From assembly GCF_014643595.1 (NCBI RefSeq), contig NZ_BMJT01000012.1:1-64000 (forward strand): 64,000 bases of DNA. The letters run 5' to 3'. Position numbers and translations under genes: made by a program. Shown piece by piece: positions 35,006 through 44,955 of the stretch. Origin of the DNA: Lysinibacillus alkalisoli. GTDB taxonomy: Bacteria; Bacillota; Bacilli; Bacillales_A; Planococcaceae. Below the pieces are notes generated by a model, which was not told the origin of the DNA, did not search any database, and saw only the letters and a list, made by a program, of their open reading frames with translations. The stretch's first letter is position 1. Every line of letters begins with the position of its first letter.

Positions 35006-38000
35006 AACCGATAACACTTAAAATGACCGCATTTGGCCCTTATAAAACATGTGAAGAAATTCATTTCGACACACTTCATCAATACGGTTTATTTGCGATT
35101 ACTGGTAAAACAGGAGCAGGTAAGACAACAATTTTTGATGCCATTTGCTTTGCTTTATATGGCAGCGCTAGTGGCGAGGATCGCAATGACCAAACCATGC
35201 TACGTAGTGACTTTGCGGATGATACAATACCAACTCGTGTAGAGTTAGTGTTTGAATTGCGTGGTAAACAATACCGCATTGTACGACAACCGGGTCATAT
35301 TAAAGCAGGGCAAAAAACAGTGACAGGTAAAGAATTTTTGTTCGTAGAAATGACCGCAGATGGCGAAGTCCCATTAACTAAGCGTGCTATTGTCAGTGAG
35401 ATTGACGCTAAAATCATAGAACTCATAGGTTTAAGCAAAGCTCAGTTTAGTCAAATTGTGATGTTACCACAGGGTGAATTTCGTAAATTATTAACCTCTG
35501 ACTCTAAAAATAAAGAGGCTATTTTACAACAACTCTTTACTACTGAACGCTTTGACTTAGTCGCACAACACGTTAAAGAACGATGTCAACAATTGAATAA
35601 AGAGCGTGAAGGTTTTGAAGTACAACTACAACAACAAGTAAAAACATTGAAAAAAAACTTACCACATAGTGAAGCTATTCAACAACTTGAAGCTTTGAAC
35701 ATTTTCCGTATTGAACGTGCGCTACAACAGGAAGTGCAGTTTTTGCAAGCGTTGCAACAGCAAGCAGAACAGCAGTACGAAGACGCTGTTGCAGAGGAAC
35801 AAAAAATAAATGAACAGTTACAGCAACAACGCCAACAAAATGCGGAATTACAAGCTCAGCAACAACGCAAGGAAAAGTATGAACAGTATGAGCAGCAACT
35901 CACCCAAATTGCCACACTTAAACAGCAATTAAAAATGGCGCAACAAGCCCAACAGATCAAGCCATTTGTCACGCACAAAACACGTGCAGAAGAGGCGCAT
36001 AAAATGGCACAACAACACGTGCAGATGGCTATGCAAAAGCAAGCAGAACAGCAACAATATCAAAAAGAGTTACAAACACAAGAGCAAAAAATTAATACAA
36101 GAAAAGCGGCGTATGAGCAAATAGAAAAACGCCTTTTACAATATCAACAATGGTTGCCTATTATGGAGAAAATAACAGCGCAACAACAATTGTTACAAAC
36201 GCAACAACAACAGTTGCAAGCTATGATTGTACAGCGTGATGAGGCAAAGAAACAATACGAGCATTATACAGAAGCCTTGCAACAAGCCCAACAACAACTC
36301 GCTCAATTAGAAGAGCAAGAAGATCATACCAATTATGAGTTATCATTACGTGATCTTGAGCAACAACAAAAATTGATAAATCAACAACAGCAATGTCGCC
36401 AACAACTGAAAGAAGTAACAGAGCAAATCGCGCAAGTAACAATAGTTAAACAACAGATGACAGCACATGTAGCACAAGTCAAGCAACGGTTTCTTCATTA
36501 CGAAGCTGCCCAAATTGCCAATCATTTACATGATGGCGATGAGTGTCCAGTATGTGGCCATACTGTAAATATTGCTTTAATGCCATTAGCACAAGACGTC
36601 GTATCGATAACAGAATATGAAGAAGCACAAGCGCAATATGAGGCAATCCATCATAAGTTGACTACTTTACAAGTCAAGCAAGACCAGTTGAATGAGCAGC
36701 TAGCAGAATACCAACAATCGATAGAGGTAGCGGAAGATATTGAAAGTGATATCGCATATGTGACACAACAATTAGCACAACAAGAAACACATAAAGGATT
36801 AAAGAAACAGCAACAACAAAAAATTACGCAATGTCAAACCGCTTGGCAAGCGCAACAAGCGAATTATCAAAACCTTATGATAAAGGCACAACAACTTGAA
36901 GGCGAAAAACAAACTATAGAAGGCCAATTGACGGTATACCAGCAGCAAGTGCCATCACATGTGACATTAACCAGTATACAAACAGAACTGCAACAAGGTG
37001 AAGCACAGTTACAACAGTGGCATCAGGAAGTCAAGGCATTCAATGAACAAAAAGAACGAGTAGAACAAGCAAGCATTCGTGCTGAAGAAAATGTTAAGCA
37101 CCAACAACAGGTACAAGATATGACAGCTACACAATATGACGTAGCCAAGCAAGAACTGCAACAAATGCTCCAAAAGCATAACTTATCAATAACAGCATAT
37201 GAACAAGCCTTAACGAGTGAAGAAGACATTAAAGCATGGCAAACTACTATTACTACATTTGATGAGGCAAGAAGTTTCTTAGCTAAACAAATTGCAGAGG
37301 CAGACCAGCAATTACAAGGTGTGACTTATGCACCTATTGAACCAATAGAAATGGCTTTGCAAAATCAACAACAAGTAAAATCTTCTTGTTATGAACAATT
37401 GCATCACGTTAAACAAGCCGTTAACTTGTGTGAACAATCTTTGCTAGACTTACAAGCCGTACATAAGGAAATGGCTCATATTGAAACTAAGTACCAAGCG
37501 GCTAAGCATTTAGATGATATGTTACGTGGACAAGGTGATAATACGAAAAAATTGTCATTTGAACGTTATGTACAAATGTATTATTTTGACCAAATTATTG
37601 AAGCAGCTAATTTAAGACTGCAACATCTCGCCAATCAACAGTATCGTTTATTACGTTCAGATAAATTAGCGCGTCATAATGCACAAAGTGGCTTAACTAT
37701 AGATGTTTATGATGTATATACTGATCAAATTAGGGATGTAAAAACCTTATCAGGAGGCGAGAAATTTAATGCTTCATTAAGTCTTGCTTTAGGTATGGCA
37801 GATGTCATTCAGCAATTTAAAGGGAATATTCAAATTGATATGATGTTTATTGATGAAGGGTTTGGCTCATTAGACGATGCCTCTCTCACTAAGGCGATTG
37901 ATACTTTAATTGAACTGCAACAGAGCGGACGTACAATTGGTGTCATCTCACATGTGGAGGAATTAAAAAATGCAATGCCAGCCATTTTGCAAGTACAGAA

Positions 38001-38043
38001 AAATGCAGAAGGCTCTAGTACAACGCAAATTATTATTAAGTAA
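35002..38043 (+). CDS. sbcC: SbcC ATPase subunit
   Basis: 1013 aa Rad50-like protein. Walker A GKTGAGKTT (about 35), Q-loop LPQGEF, long coiled coils on either side of the zinc hook CPVCGH (about 516-521), signature LSGGEKFNA, Walker B MMFIDEGFGSLD. The coils are extremely glutamine-rich (many CAA/CAG codons, QQQ runs), far above what I expect for the family. Confidence 0.95.
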   Translation: MKPITLKMTAFGPYKTCEEIHFDTLHQYGLFAITGKTGAGKTTIFDAICFALYGSASGEDRNDQTMLRSDFADDTIPTRVELVFELRGKQYRIVRQPGHIKAGQKTVTGKEFLFVEMTADGEVPLTKRAIVSEIDAKIIELIGLSKAQFSQIVMLPQGEFRKLLTSDSKNKEAILQQLFTTERFDLVAQHVKERCQQLNKEREGFEVQLQQQVKTLKKNLPHSEAIQQLEALNIFRIERALQQEVQFLQALQQQAEQQYEDAVAEEQKINEQLQQQRQQNAELQAQQQRKEKYEQYEQQLTQIATLKQQLKMAQQAQQIKPFVTHKTRAEEAHKMAQQHVQMAMQKQAEQQQYQKELQTQEQKINTRKAAYEQIEKRLLQYQQWLPIMEKITAQQQLLQTQQQQLQAMIVQRDEAKKQYEHYTEALQQAQQQLAQLEEQEDHTNYELSLRDLEQQQKLINQQQQCRQQLKEVTEQIAQVTIVKQQMTAHVAQVKQRFLHYEAAQIANHLHDGDECPVCGHTVNIALMPLAQDVVSITEYEEAQAQYEAIHHKLTTLQVKQDQLNEQLAEYQQSIEVAEDIESDIAYVTQQLAQQETHKGLKKQQQQKITQCQTAWQAQQANYQNLMIKAQQLEGEKQTIEGQLTVYQQQVPSHVTLTSIQTELQQGEAQLQQWHQEVKAFNEQKERVEQASIRAEENVKHQQQVQDMTATQYDVAKQELQQMLQKHNLSITAYEQALTSEEDIKAWQTTITTFDEARSFLAKQIAEADQQLQGVTYAPIEPIEMALQNQQQVKSSCYEQLHHVKQAVNLCEQSLLDLQAVHKEMAHIETKYQAAKHLDDMLRGQGDNTKKLSFERYVQMYYFDQIIEAANLRLQHLANQQYRLLRSDKLARHNAQSGLTIDVYDVYTDQIRDVKTLSGGEKFNASLSLALGMADVIQQFKGNIQIDMMFIDEGFGSLDDASLTKAIDTLIELQQSGRTIGVISHVEELKNAMPAILQVQKNAEGSSTTQIIIK

Positions 38044-38057
38044 AAGAAGTATGGTAA

Positions 38058-38085
38058 GGGAGTCGGAATTCGGCTCTCTTATTTT
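38058..38085 (+). terminator. Terminator of sbcDC
   Basis: GAGTCG, loop GAATT, CGGCTC (one G-U), then TCTTATTTT. Confidence 0.7.
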
Positions 38086-38175
38086 CTTAGGCTATTCACA
38101 CAGTGTTGACTGAGAGGTTGTGTCTTTATTTATGTTTTAGAATTATGATATAATCTCCTTTTTAGGAGGGGTAAT

Positions 38176-39024
38176 ATGCGCAAATGGCTACTGTTTTTAG
38201 TATTAATAGGTGGAATGTATGTTTATTTCTCGCGTGTTGAGGTTACACAAATTACGATAAAAGATGACGAGATTCCATCAGCTTTTGATGGTTTTAAAAT
38301 TGTCCAACTAACCGATTTACATAATAAAGTTTATGGTAAAAATAACGAAATGCTATTACGTGAAATTACCAAACAATCTCCTGACATTGTAGTTATGACA
38401 GGTGATATGGTTAGTACTTTAGATAAAAGTACAGCACCATTTTTACATATTGCTGAGCAAATTGCCAAAACTTACGATACTTATTATATTGTTGGTAACC
38501 ATGAGCAAGCGATGCCATTAGCTGCGCGTACACAATTAGTAACGGATTTAAAAAAATTAGGCATTACAGTACTGGATAATGAACACACGAAAATTAAGAG
38601 AAAACAACAAGAGATCACCCTGAGTGGAATGTGGTTTAATCTTCGTTATTATCGTGATATTAGTCAGGACAATGACACATTGCCGTATCATTTTTCGTTA
38701 GATACTATGCAAGAGGTAATGGGAGAGCCGATTCATGAAGAAGGTTATCATATTTTACTCACACATAATCCTGTGTATTTTGAGACATACGCATCATTCG
38801 GTTATGATTTAACACTGGCTGGTCATATGCACGGGGGTATGATACGTATTCCCTTTGTGGGCGGCGTAGTATCGCCAGAGAGAGACTGGTTCCCTCTTTA
38901 TGATGCAGGATTATATCAACATCAAGATAAACAAATGTATGTGAGTAGAGGTTTAGGGAGTGGGACATTAAAACTGCGTTTATTTAACCGTCCAGAAATG
39001 ACAACATTAATACTGCAAAAATAG
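38176..39024 (+). CDS. Membrane-anchored metallophosphoesterase (YkuE-like)
   Basis: 282 aa. N-terminal membrane anchor (about 3-18), then the calcineurin-like motifs LTDLHNK, TGDMVS, GNHEQA, THNP and AGHMHGG in order. The length and the C-terminal GLGSGTLKLRLFNRPE match the YkuE/YaeI family of cell-surface phosphodiesterases, some acting on UDP-2,3-diacylglucosamine-like or envelope substrates. RBS AGGAGGGG. Confidence 0.9.
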   Translation: MRKWLLFLVLIGGMYVYFSRVEVTQITIKDDEIPSAFDGFKIVQLTDLHNKVYGKNNEMLLREITKQSPDIVVMTGDMVSTLDKSTAPFLHIAEQIAKTYDTYYIVGNHEQAMPLAARTQLVTDLKKLGITVLDNEHTKIKRKQQEITLSGMWFNLRYYRDISQDNDTLPYHFSLDTMQEVMGEPIHEEGYHILLTHNPVYFETYASFGYDLTLAGHMHGGMIRIPFVGGVVSPERDWFPLYDAGLYQHQDKQMYVSRGLGSGTLKLRLFNRPEMTTLILQK

Positions 39025-39052
39025 CATCGCAGTCGATTATAGTCAAATAGAA

Positions 39053-39090
39053 AAGTGGTAAAGGGATTACAACATTTCCCTTTACCACTT
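39053..39090. terminator. Terminator hairpin of the AAGTGGTAAAG stem family
   Basis: AAGTGGTAAAGGGA and TCCCTTTACCACTT, 14 perfect pairs, followed by ATTTTATT. It lies between the plus-strand phosphoesterase and a converging small gene on the minus strand. Confidence 0.8.
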
Positions 39091-39096
39091 ATTTTA

Positions 39097-39231
39097 TTAG
39101 GACCTTTTTGTTTGTTTACGCGCATCTAGCACTTTTTTTACAATCGGGATAATAATAGGGCTATAGGTAATGGCGAATCGAATCACATTGCCAATTGTTA
39201 AGCCACTTTCTTTTTTTGTGTTTTGTGCCAT
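39097..39231 (-). CDS. Small membrane protein, 44 aa
   Basis: The ATG at 39231 follows AAAGGAGTGG on the minus strand with good spacing. The peptide starts MAQNTKKESGLTIGNVIRFA, has one moderately hydrophobic segment (about 15-31, ending in SPIIIPIV) and a basic tail (KKVLDARKQTKRS). The stop at 39097 is just before the hairpin at 39053-39090, which also works as its terminator. No family was recognised. RBS, frame length and terminator placement support a real gene. Confidence 0.6.
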   Translation of the reverse strand: MAQNTKKESGLTIGNVIRFAITYSPIIIPIVKKVLDARKQTKRS

Positions 39232-39275
39232 AATAACCACTCCTTTATTATGTGTAATAACCTAAAGTGTATATG

Positions 39276-39605
39276 TTAAAACCTTAACAAGCGTAAGCCT
39301 TGCACGATATTCCAAATCATTAAAACAATGGTGATAATAAGATAGAAGATAAACCCACCAACAGCTAAGACACCAAAAAGTGTATCTGCGTTAGAAGCAT
39401 CTTGCTTAACAACAAATGTAGTCAAGAATAAAAATCCAAAAAACAACCCAAAGAGGAAAGGAATTAAATGTGATAGTAATGCACGTTTTGCATGGTAACG
39501 AACGTCAGTATCTTTCACTAAAATCCACACAATGACAGGAAATAAAAACGGTGCAAAAAATAAGCTAAAATAATTCAAAGCGCTTAAAACTCGATTATTT
39601 TCCAT
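39276..39605 (-). CDS. DUF4870-like membrane protein
   Basis: About 109 aa with three to four hydrophobic segments (about 9-30, 46-65, 78-105). HAKRALLSHLIPF in the loop after the first segment fits DUF4870 proteins, whose role is not established. The ATG at 39605 is 7 bases after GAGGTG; an upstream TTG at 39611 is unlikely. It probably forms an operon with the 44-aa gene downstream. Confidence 0.75.
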   Translation of the reverse strand: MENNRVLSALNYFSLFFAPFLFPVIVWILVKDTDVRYHAKRALLSHLIPFLFGLFFGFLFLTTFVVKQDASNADTLFGVLAVGGFIFYLIITIVLMIWNIVQGLRLLRF

Positions 39606-39667
39606 GTACAAACACCTCTATTCTTAATATAAAATAAGCATAACATAAATTGCCAAAGAATGACTAA

Positions 39668-40492
<825 letters not shown>

Positions 40493-40527
40493 AAAAAATG
40501 CACCTCGTTTTGAGGTGCATTTTTTTA
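40493..40527. terminator. Bidirectional terminator
   Basis: AAAAAATGCACCTC, loop GTTTT, GAGGTGCATTTTTT. It serves map (plus) and the membrane protein at 40525 (minus). Confidence 0.9.
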
Positions 40528-41244
40528 TTCCTGTTGCTTTGGTTGAAAATACATCATGCCAACAAGCATACTACCTGTTAGAAATAGTGTAACAGCTGTA
40601 ACTAACATTTCATCAAATTGTAGATGTATTGCTATACCGATATAATTTAAGGTAAAAGGAATAATAAACGCAATATCATCATAACGATAACGAATATAAA
40701 GTGCCATTATCGCACCTAATGTTAATAGTCCAATAGCCCAAAATGGTCGACTTAACCCAAAGCCATGAAAATTATGGTATACAAAGATAAATTCTAAAAT
40801 AAATAAAAGTGATACAGAGGACCATCCAAAATATAAGGATAATGGTAAGCGACCTGTCCATTGATAATCTCTTTTCGGATATGTGCGGTATAAAAGATAC
40901 GCGATAGCAATTAGTAATACTTGTAATAGCAACATATAAGTTAAATTCTCTTTATGCCAAGCAATATATAGTAAAGCTTGTATTACCATAGCTAGCGAAA
41001 AATATAAAGCACGTTTTTGGTATAAGGTATGTTGATGTTTATATTGTTGCCAAATCCAATATGCCATAAAAGCATAAAGTATAAATACAATCATATAAAT
41101 CACATGTGTAGGTGAGAGTAATACAGGATAGCGTGTAATGGTACTGAGTGCATTTGTAGCAGTAATATGCCAATTGTAAAAAATAATACTACAAGCGACT
41201 GCTGACCCAAAAGACACAATCATTAACAGCAAATACAACAACAA
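40525..41244 (-). CDS. Seven-helix membrane protein, TspO/MBR-like (tentative)
   Basis: 239 aa with about seven membrane segments and Trp-rich loops. The segment RLPLSLYFGWSSVSLLFI recalls TspO-type tryptophan-rich sensory proteins (RxPFSxYxGWxxVA), but the overall length is longer than classic TspO. No RBS is clear beyond AAGGAGG near 41256 on the minus strand. The function is not known. Confidence 0.6.
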   Translation of the reverse strand: MLLYLLLMIVSFGSAVACSIIFYNWHITATNALSTITRYPVLLSPTHVIYMIVFILYAFMAYWIWQQYKHQHTLYQKRALYFSLAMVIQALLYIAWHKENLTYMLLLQVLLIAIAYLLYRTYPKRDYQWTGRLPLSLYFGWSSVSLLFILEFIFVYHNFHGFGLSRPFWAIGLLTLGAIMALYIRYRYDDIAFIIPFTLNYIGIAIHLQFDEMLVTAVTLFLTGSMLVGMMYFQPKQQE

Positions 41245-41350
41245 TAAGTCCCTCCTTAAAGTATTTCAATAAAATAAAGTATGTGAATCTAGTATCATTA
41301 TTTTTCAATATTTAGTAAAATAGATATATTAATAATAGAGGAGTGGTAAA

Positions 41351-42181
41351 ATGTCTGAACGACTAAAAAACTTAAATTTATCAAAAAAAATTGATAAAGA
41401 ATCTTATTTTCAGAAGCTTGAAGTACTCCAATATGAAATGCTGAATGCTCAGCAATTTTTATTAAAAAATAAAATTGGTTTAATTCTTGTATTTGAAGGC
41501 ATGGATGCAGCAGGTAAAGGTGGCGCAATTAAACGTATTACAGAGCGCATTGACCCTCGTGGTTATATTGTACATCCGATTTCTGCACCGCAACCCCATG
41601 AGTTACGCTATAATTATATGCATCGTTTCTGGCGCAAATTACCTCAACATGGCCAAATTGGTATTTTCGACCGCTCGTGGTATGGTCGTGTATTAGTTGA
41701 GCGTGTTGAAGGCTTCGCCACTAAAAAAGAGTGGTCTCGCGCCTACGAAGAAATTAATAACTTTGAAAAGATGCTAACAGATGGTAATTATATCATTGTC
41801 AAGTACTGGTTACATGTGTCAAAAGAAGAACAATTACAACGATTCCTTGACCGTGAAAATGATCCATATAAAGCGTGGAAGTTGACAGATGAAGATTGGC
41901 GTAATCGTGAAAAATGGGAACGTTATGAAGTAGCAGCTGAAGAAATGTTTGATAAAACAGATAAAGATAATGCAGCTTGGATTTTAGTGCCAGGTAACAA
42001 CAAAAAATATGCACGTATACACGTATTAGAGGAGACATTGCGTCAAATCGAGTATCATTTAGAAGAACGTGGCTTGAAGTTGACGGATGCATTAGGTAAT
42101 GAGCCCGATGGCGAAGTGATGATTGAGGAGAAAGAAAAACAAAAAAAGCGCAAAAAGAAAAAAAATAAAAAAACGAAATGA
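41351..42181 (+). CDS. Polyphosphate kinase 2 family protein
   Basis: 276 aa. Walker A GMDAAGKGG (about 49-57), Walker B region IFDRSWYGR, and a lid with DRENDPYKAWKLT. PPK2 enzymes phosphorylate nucleotides from polyphosphate or the reverse. The C-terminus ends in a very basic tail of about 20 residues (KEKQKKRKKKKNKKTK). RBS GAGGAGTGG. The stop overlaps the acetyltransferase start by 4 bases (ATGA). Confidence 0.92.
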   Translation: MSERLKNLNLSKKIDKESYFQKLEVLQYEMLNAQQFLLKNKIGLILVFEGMDAAGKGGAIKRITERIDPRGYIVHPISAPQPHELRYNYMHRFWRKLPQHGQIGIFDRSWYGRVLVERVEGFATKKEWSRAYEEINNFEKMLTDGNYIIVKYWLHVSKEEQLQRFLDRENDPYKAWKLTDEDWRNREKWERYEVAAEEMFDKTDKDNAAWILVPGNNKKYARIHVLEETLRQIEYHLEERGLKLTDALGNEPDGEVMIEEKEKQKKRKKKKNKKTK

Positions 42182-42771
42182 AGAGTTGGCTTCAACGAAT
42201 AATAGGCAAACCTGTTTTACCTATTACAATACAAGGTGAGACTTGTACAATACGTATTCTTGTACCAACGGATGCTGAGCAATTAGCAGTGATGCTAAAA
42301 CGTAATAAAGAAGCATGGTCTACTTATGAACCGATACACGAAGCTTATTATTATACGCCAGAGGCACAGCGTAAAAAATTAAAAGAAAGCCTACATATGT
42401 TAAGACGCCAAAGAGAATTTACATTTGGCGTTTTTTGTAAACAACAATTAGTAGGGCATCTTTCTTTATATGCTGTGAAGAAGATGCCATATTCTAGTGG
42501 CTTCATAGGTTATGGTATGGACGTAGATTTTATGCAAAAAGGTATTATGACAGAGGCTGTACACCTTTTAGAACGCTTTGCATTTGAACAATTAAGATTA
42601 CATCGTTTAGAGGCCTACGTTTCGCCTCAAAATATATCGTCTATTCGTGTGTTAGAAAAAGCAAATTTTTCACAGGAAGGCTTACTGCGAAAATTGCTCT
42701 ATATTAATGGATTATGGGAAGACCATTATTTATATGCGCTACTTAGAGAAGATTACTTACTTCAAAAATAA
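42178..42771 (+). CDS. GNAT acetyltransferase, RimJ/RimL type
   Basis: 197 aa. Features of the ribosomal-protein N-acetyltransferase group: GYGMDVDFMQKGIMTEAV (acetyl-CoA loop) and HRLEAYVSPQNISSIRVLEKANF. Translationally coupled to the PPK2 gene. The substrate is unknown; RimJ-type enzymes modify protein N-termini, but many family members act on other substrates. Confidence 0.88.
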   Translation: MKSWLQRIIGKPVLPITIQGETCTIRILVPTDAEQLAVMLKRNKEAWSTYEPIHEAYYYTPEAQRKKLKESLHMLRRQREFTFGVFCKQQLVGHLSLYAVKKMPYSSGFIGYGMDVDFMQKGIMTEAVHLLERFAFEQLRLHRLEAYVSPQNISSIRVLEKANFSQEGLLRKLLYINGLWEDHYLYALLREDYLLQK

Positions 42772-42780
42772 TACAAATAA

Positions 42781-42817
42781 AAACACATTTTTCACAAGCG
42801 TGAAAAATGTGTTTTTT
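42781..42817. terminator. Bidirectional terminator
   Basis: Perfect 15-bp stem AAACACATTTTTCAC / GTGAAAAATGTGTTT, loop AAGC, then more T. It lies between converging genes. Confidence 0.92.
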
Positions 42818-42831
42818 TATAAATAATAGAT

Positions 42832-43404
42832 TTATTTAGCGCGAATCACAGTGCCATCTTCAATTACATCTAAGCGGCCTGTGTTTGGGTCAATTACTAA
42901 GCCATGAACAGGAATGTCTTTTGCCATTAATGGGTGATTACGAATGGTTTCAACACTTTTTACAACACTCGTTGCAACATCGCCAAAGCCGCGTAAAAAT
43001 TCTTTTAAATCAATACCAGAGAACTCTACAACATCAATGATTTCTTGCGACACCCCTCGGTCAACCATCTTACGAATCATACTCTCAGGATCTACAGCAC
43101 TCATACCGCAATCATAATGCCCAATTACGTAAACTTCATCTGCTTGTAGTTCATAGACAGCAACAAGTAAACTACGCATAATTGCACCAAAAGGATGGCT
43201 AACAAGTGCACCCGCACTTTTAACGATTTTAACATCACCATTACGCATATTCATTGCTTTAGGTAATAACTCTACTAATCGTGTATCCATACACGATAAT
43301 ACTACAATACGTTTATTAGGGTATTTCGTCGTAATATACGGCTCATACTCTTTATTTTCAACAAATGATGCATTATACGTTAAAATATCTTGCAAAATCG
43401 ACAT
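42832..43404 (-). CDS. Beta-class carbonic anhydrase
   Basis: 190 aa. Zinc ligands Cys (VLSCMDTRL), His and Cys (GHYDCGM); the Asp/Arg dyad is in MDTR. It interconverts CO2 and bicarbonate in the cytoplasm. The form resembles YtiB of B. subtilis. RBS GGGAGGGG before the ATG on the minus strand. Confidence 0.92.
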   Translation of the reverse strand: MSILQDILTYNASFVENKEYEPYITTKYPNKRIVVLSCMDTRLVELLPKAMNMRNGDVKIVKSAGALVSHPFGAIMRSLLVAVYELQADEVYVIGHYDCGMSAVDPESMIRKMVDRGVSQEIIDVVEFSGIDLKEFLRGFGDVATSVVKSVETIRNHPLMAKDIPVHGLVIDPNTGRLDVIEDGTVIRAK

Positions 43405-43728
43405 ATTCTTTCCCCTCCCAATAGTGTTATTTTAAATCAACTTATGCTAATTGAACATGCTAACAGTGAAATTTGTACAAAATGTGAAAAAATATAGCGA
43501 ATTTTGGATTTGTTAAAGTATTCATAATTATTTCGCAATATAATGCATGGTATTTTTTACAAAAATAGCGAAATGAGTAATAGGTCAAATGGGTCACCTA
43601 TTAGTACATAAGATTTATATTGATTTAAATATATAGGAATATAGGTAAGAATCCTATACAATGAAGAAGTAATTAGAAAAATAAAAAACCCTAAGCATAA
43701 AAGCTCAGGGCTGTTTGTGAGACTAGTC
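43405..43728. other. Intergenic region upstream of carbonic anhydrase
   Basis: No gene. It contains a 26-bp dyad at 43578-43603 (TAATAGGT, 10-base loop, ACCTATTA) that could be an operator or hairpin, and the minus-direction terminator of the small gene at 43729. The rest is AT-rich, and the carbonic anhydrase promoter must lie here. Confidence 0.45.
43683..43710 (-). terminator. Terminator of the 45-aa membrane protein gene
   Basis: On the minus strand CCCTGAGC, loop TTTTAT, GCTTAGGG (one G-U), then TTTTTT. Confidence 0.75.
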
Positions 43729-43866
43729 TTAGTCAATCTGGTTTTCTGGCATTGGATCCACTTTAATAGAAGATGAAGAGTCTAGACCTACCATTAAGTA
43801 GAATACGAAGAACACAATGCAAAGAATAAGAACTAGTGAGAAACCTAATACAGTTGCAGCAAACAT
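43729..43866 (-). CDS. Small membrane protein, 45 aa (YtzI-like)
   Basis: The ATG at 43866 follows AGAGGAG on the minus strand. The peptide is one long hydrophobic segment (FAATVLGFSLVLILCIVFFV, about 2-26) and a short acidic tail ending VDPMPENQID. Size and the DPxPEN end recall YtzI-type small membrane proteins of bacilli, from memory. A terminator follows the stop. The function is unknown. Confidence 0.65.
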   Translation of the reverse strand: MFAATVLGFSLVLILCIVFFVFYLMVGLDSSSSIKVDPMPENQID

Positions 43867-44157
43867 AATTACATACTCCTCTCTTTCAAATAATCAATAT
43901 CTATTATACAACAAGTATACAATAGTCGATTATTAAAAGTAAGGACAATTTATGAAATGCATTTCACAAGGACTTTAAGAAGCAAGCGTGAGCAAGCTAC
44001 TAAAGTATAAATACGAATTAATTTTAACAATTTTATGTACATGCAGCGTAAATCTTTTAAAACATTTGTCTTTAAAAAGCCGTTTTGCTTGTGAAAATTG
44101 TTAAAATAAAGGAGTAGAAGATTACACAGTACATAAAGTATACATGGAGGTAGAAGA

Positions 44158-44955
44158 ATGGATTTATCATCAGTAGTAGGTATAGTAGTTGCCTTTGTGG
44201 CACTACTTACAGGTATGATGTTAAAAGGTGTAGGCATTGACGCGTTAGCGAACCCTGCCGCAATTTTAATCATTATCTTTGGTACCATCGCAGCCGTTAC
44301 CATTGCATTCCCAATGAAAGAGTTAAAACGTGTACCAAAGCTTTTTAAGATTTTGTTTACGGAAACAAAATTGGCAAGTGACATTGAAATTATTAAGATG
44401 TTTTCTGAATGGGCAGACTTAGCTCGTCGTGAAGGGCTATTAGCATTAGAAGGAAAAGCATCAGAAGTAGAAGACCCATTTTTAAAAAATGGTTTAACAC
44501 TAGCCATTGATGGTCAAAATGCAGATTACATAAGAGATGTTTTAACAGAAGAGGTAGAGGCGATGGAAGATCGTCATGCTTCAGGCGCAGCGATATTTAC
44601 GCAAGCTGGTACATATGCACCTACGCTAGGGGTTTTGGGAGCGGTAATTGGGTTAATCGCCGCCTTAAAAGATATGAATGATATCGATAAATTAGGTGTT
44701 GCCATCTCAGCAGCATTCGTTGCTACATTACTTGGTATTTTTACAGGTTATGTTTTATGGCACCCATTTGCGAATAAACTTAAGCGAAAATCATCAATTG
44801 AAGTACGTCAAAAAAATATGATGATTGAGGGGATTTTATCTGTTTTAGAAGGTGAAGCACCGCGTGTCATTGAACAAAAATTAGCATCCTACTTAACGAT
44901 GGACGAACGTAAACAAATCATGGGAGAAGGTGGAGGCGGTGGCAAGGAAGCCTAA
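44158..44955 (+). CDS. motA: Flagellar motor stator protein MotA
   Basis: 265 aa with four membrane segments (about 5-20, 33-52, 145-168, 177-200) and the cytoplasmic loop between segments 2 and 3. TYAPTLGVLGAVIGLI and SAAFVATLLGIFTGY are typical. It forms the proton channel stator with MotB. RBS TGGAGGT. A weak SigD-like element (TAAA near 44058, GCCG at 44079, 17-base spacer) lies upstream; the spacing is not ideal. Confidence 0.95.
   Translation: MDLSSVVGIVVAFVALLTGMMLKGVGIDALANPAAILIIIFGTIAAVTIAFPMKELKRVPKLFKILFTETKLASDIEIIKMFSEWADLARREGLLALEGKASEVEDPFLKNGLTLAIDGQNADYIRDVLTEEVEAMEDRHASGAAIFTQAGTYAPTLGVLGAVIGLIAALKDMNDIDKLGVAISAAFVATLLGIFTGYVLWHPFANKLKRKSSIEVRQKNMMIEGILSVLEGEAPRVIEQKLASYLTMDERKQIMGEGGGGGKEA

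Noticed and set aside
44058-44090. SigD promoter before motA
   Set aside because: TAAA and GCCG elements exist, but the 17-base spacer and the -10 tail deviate from the SigD consensus.
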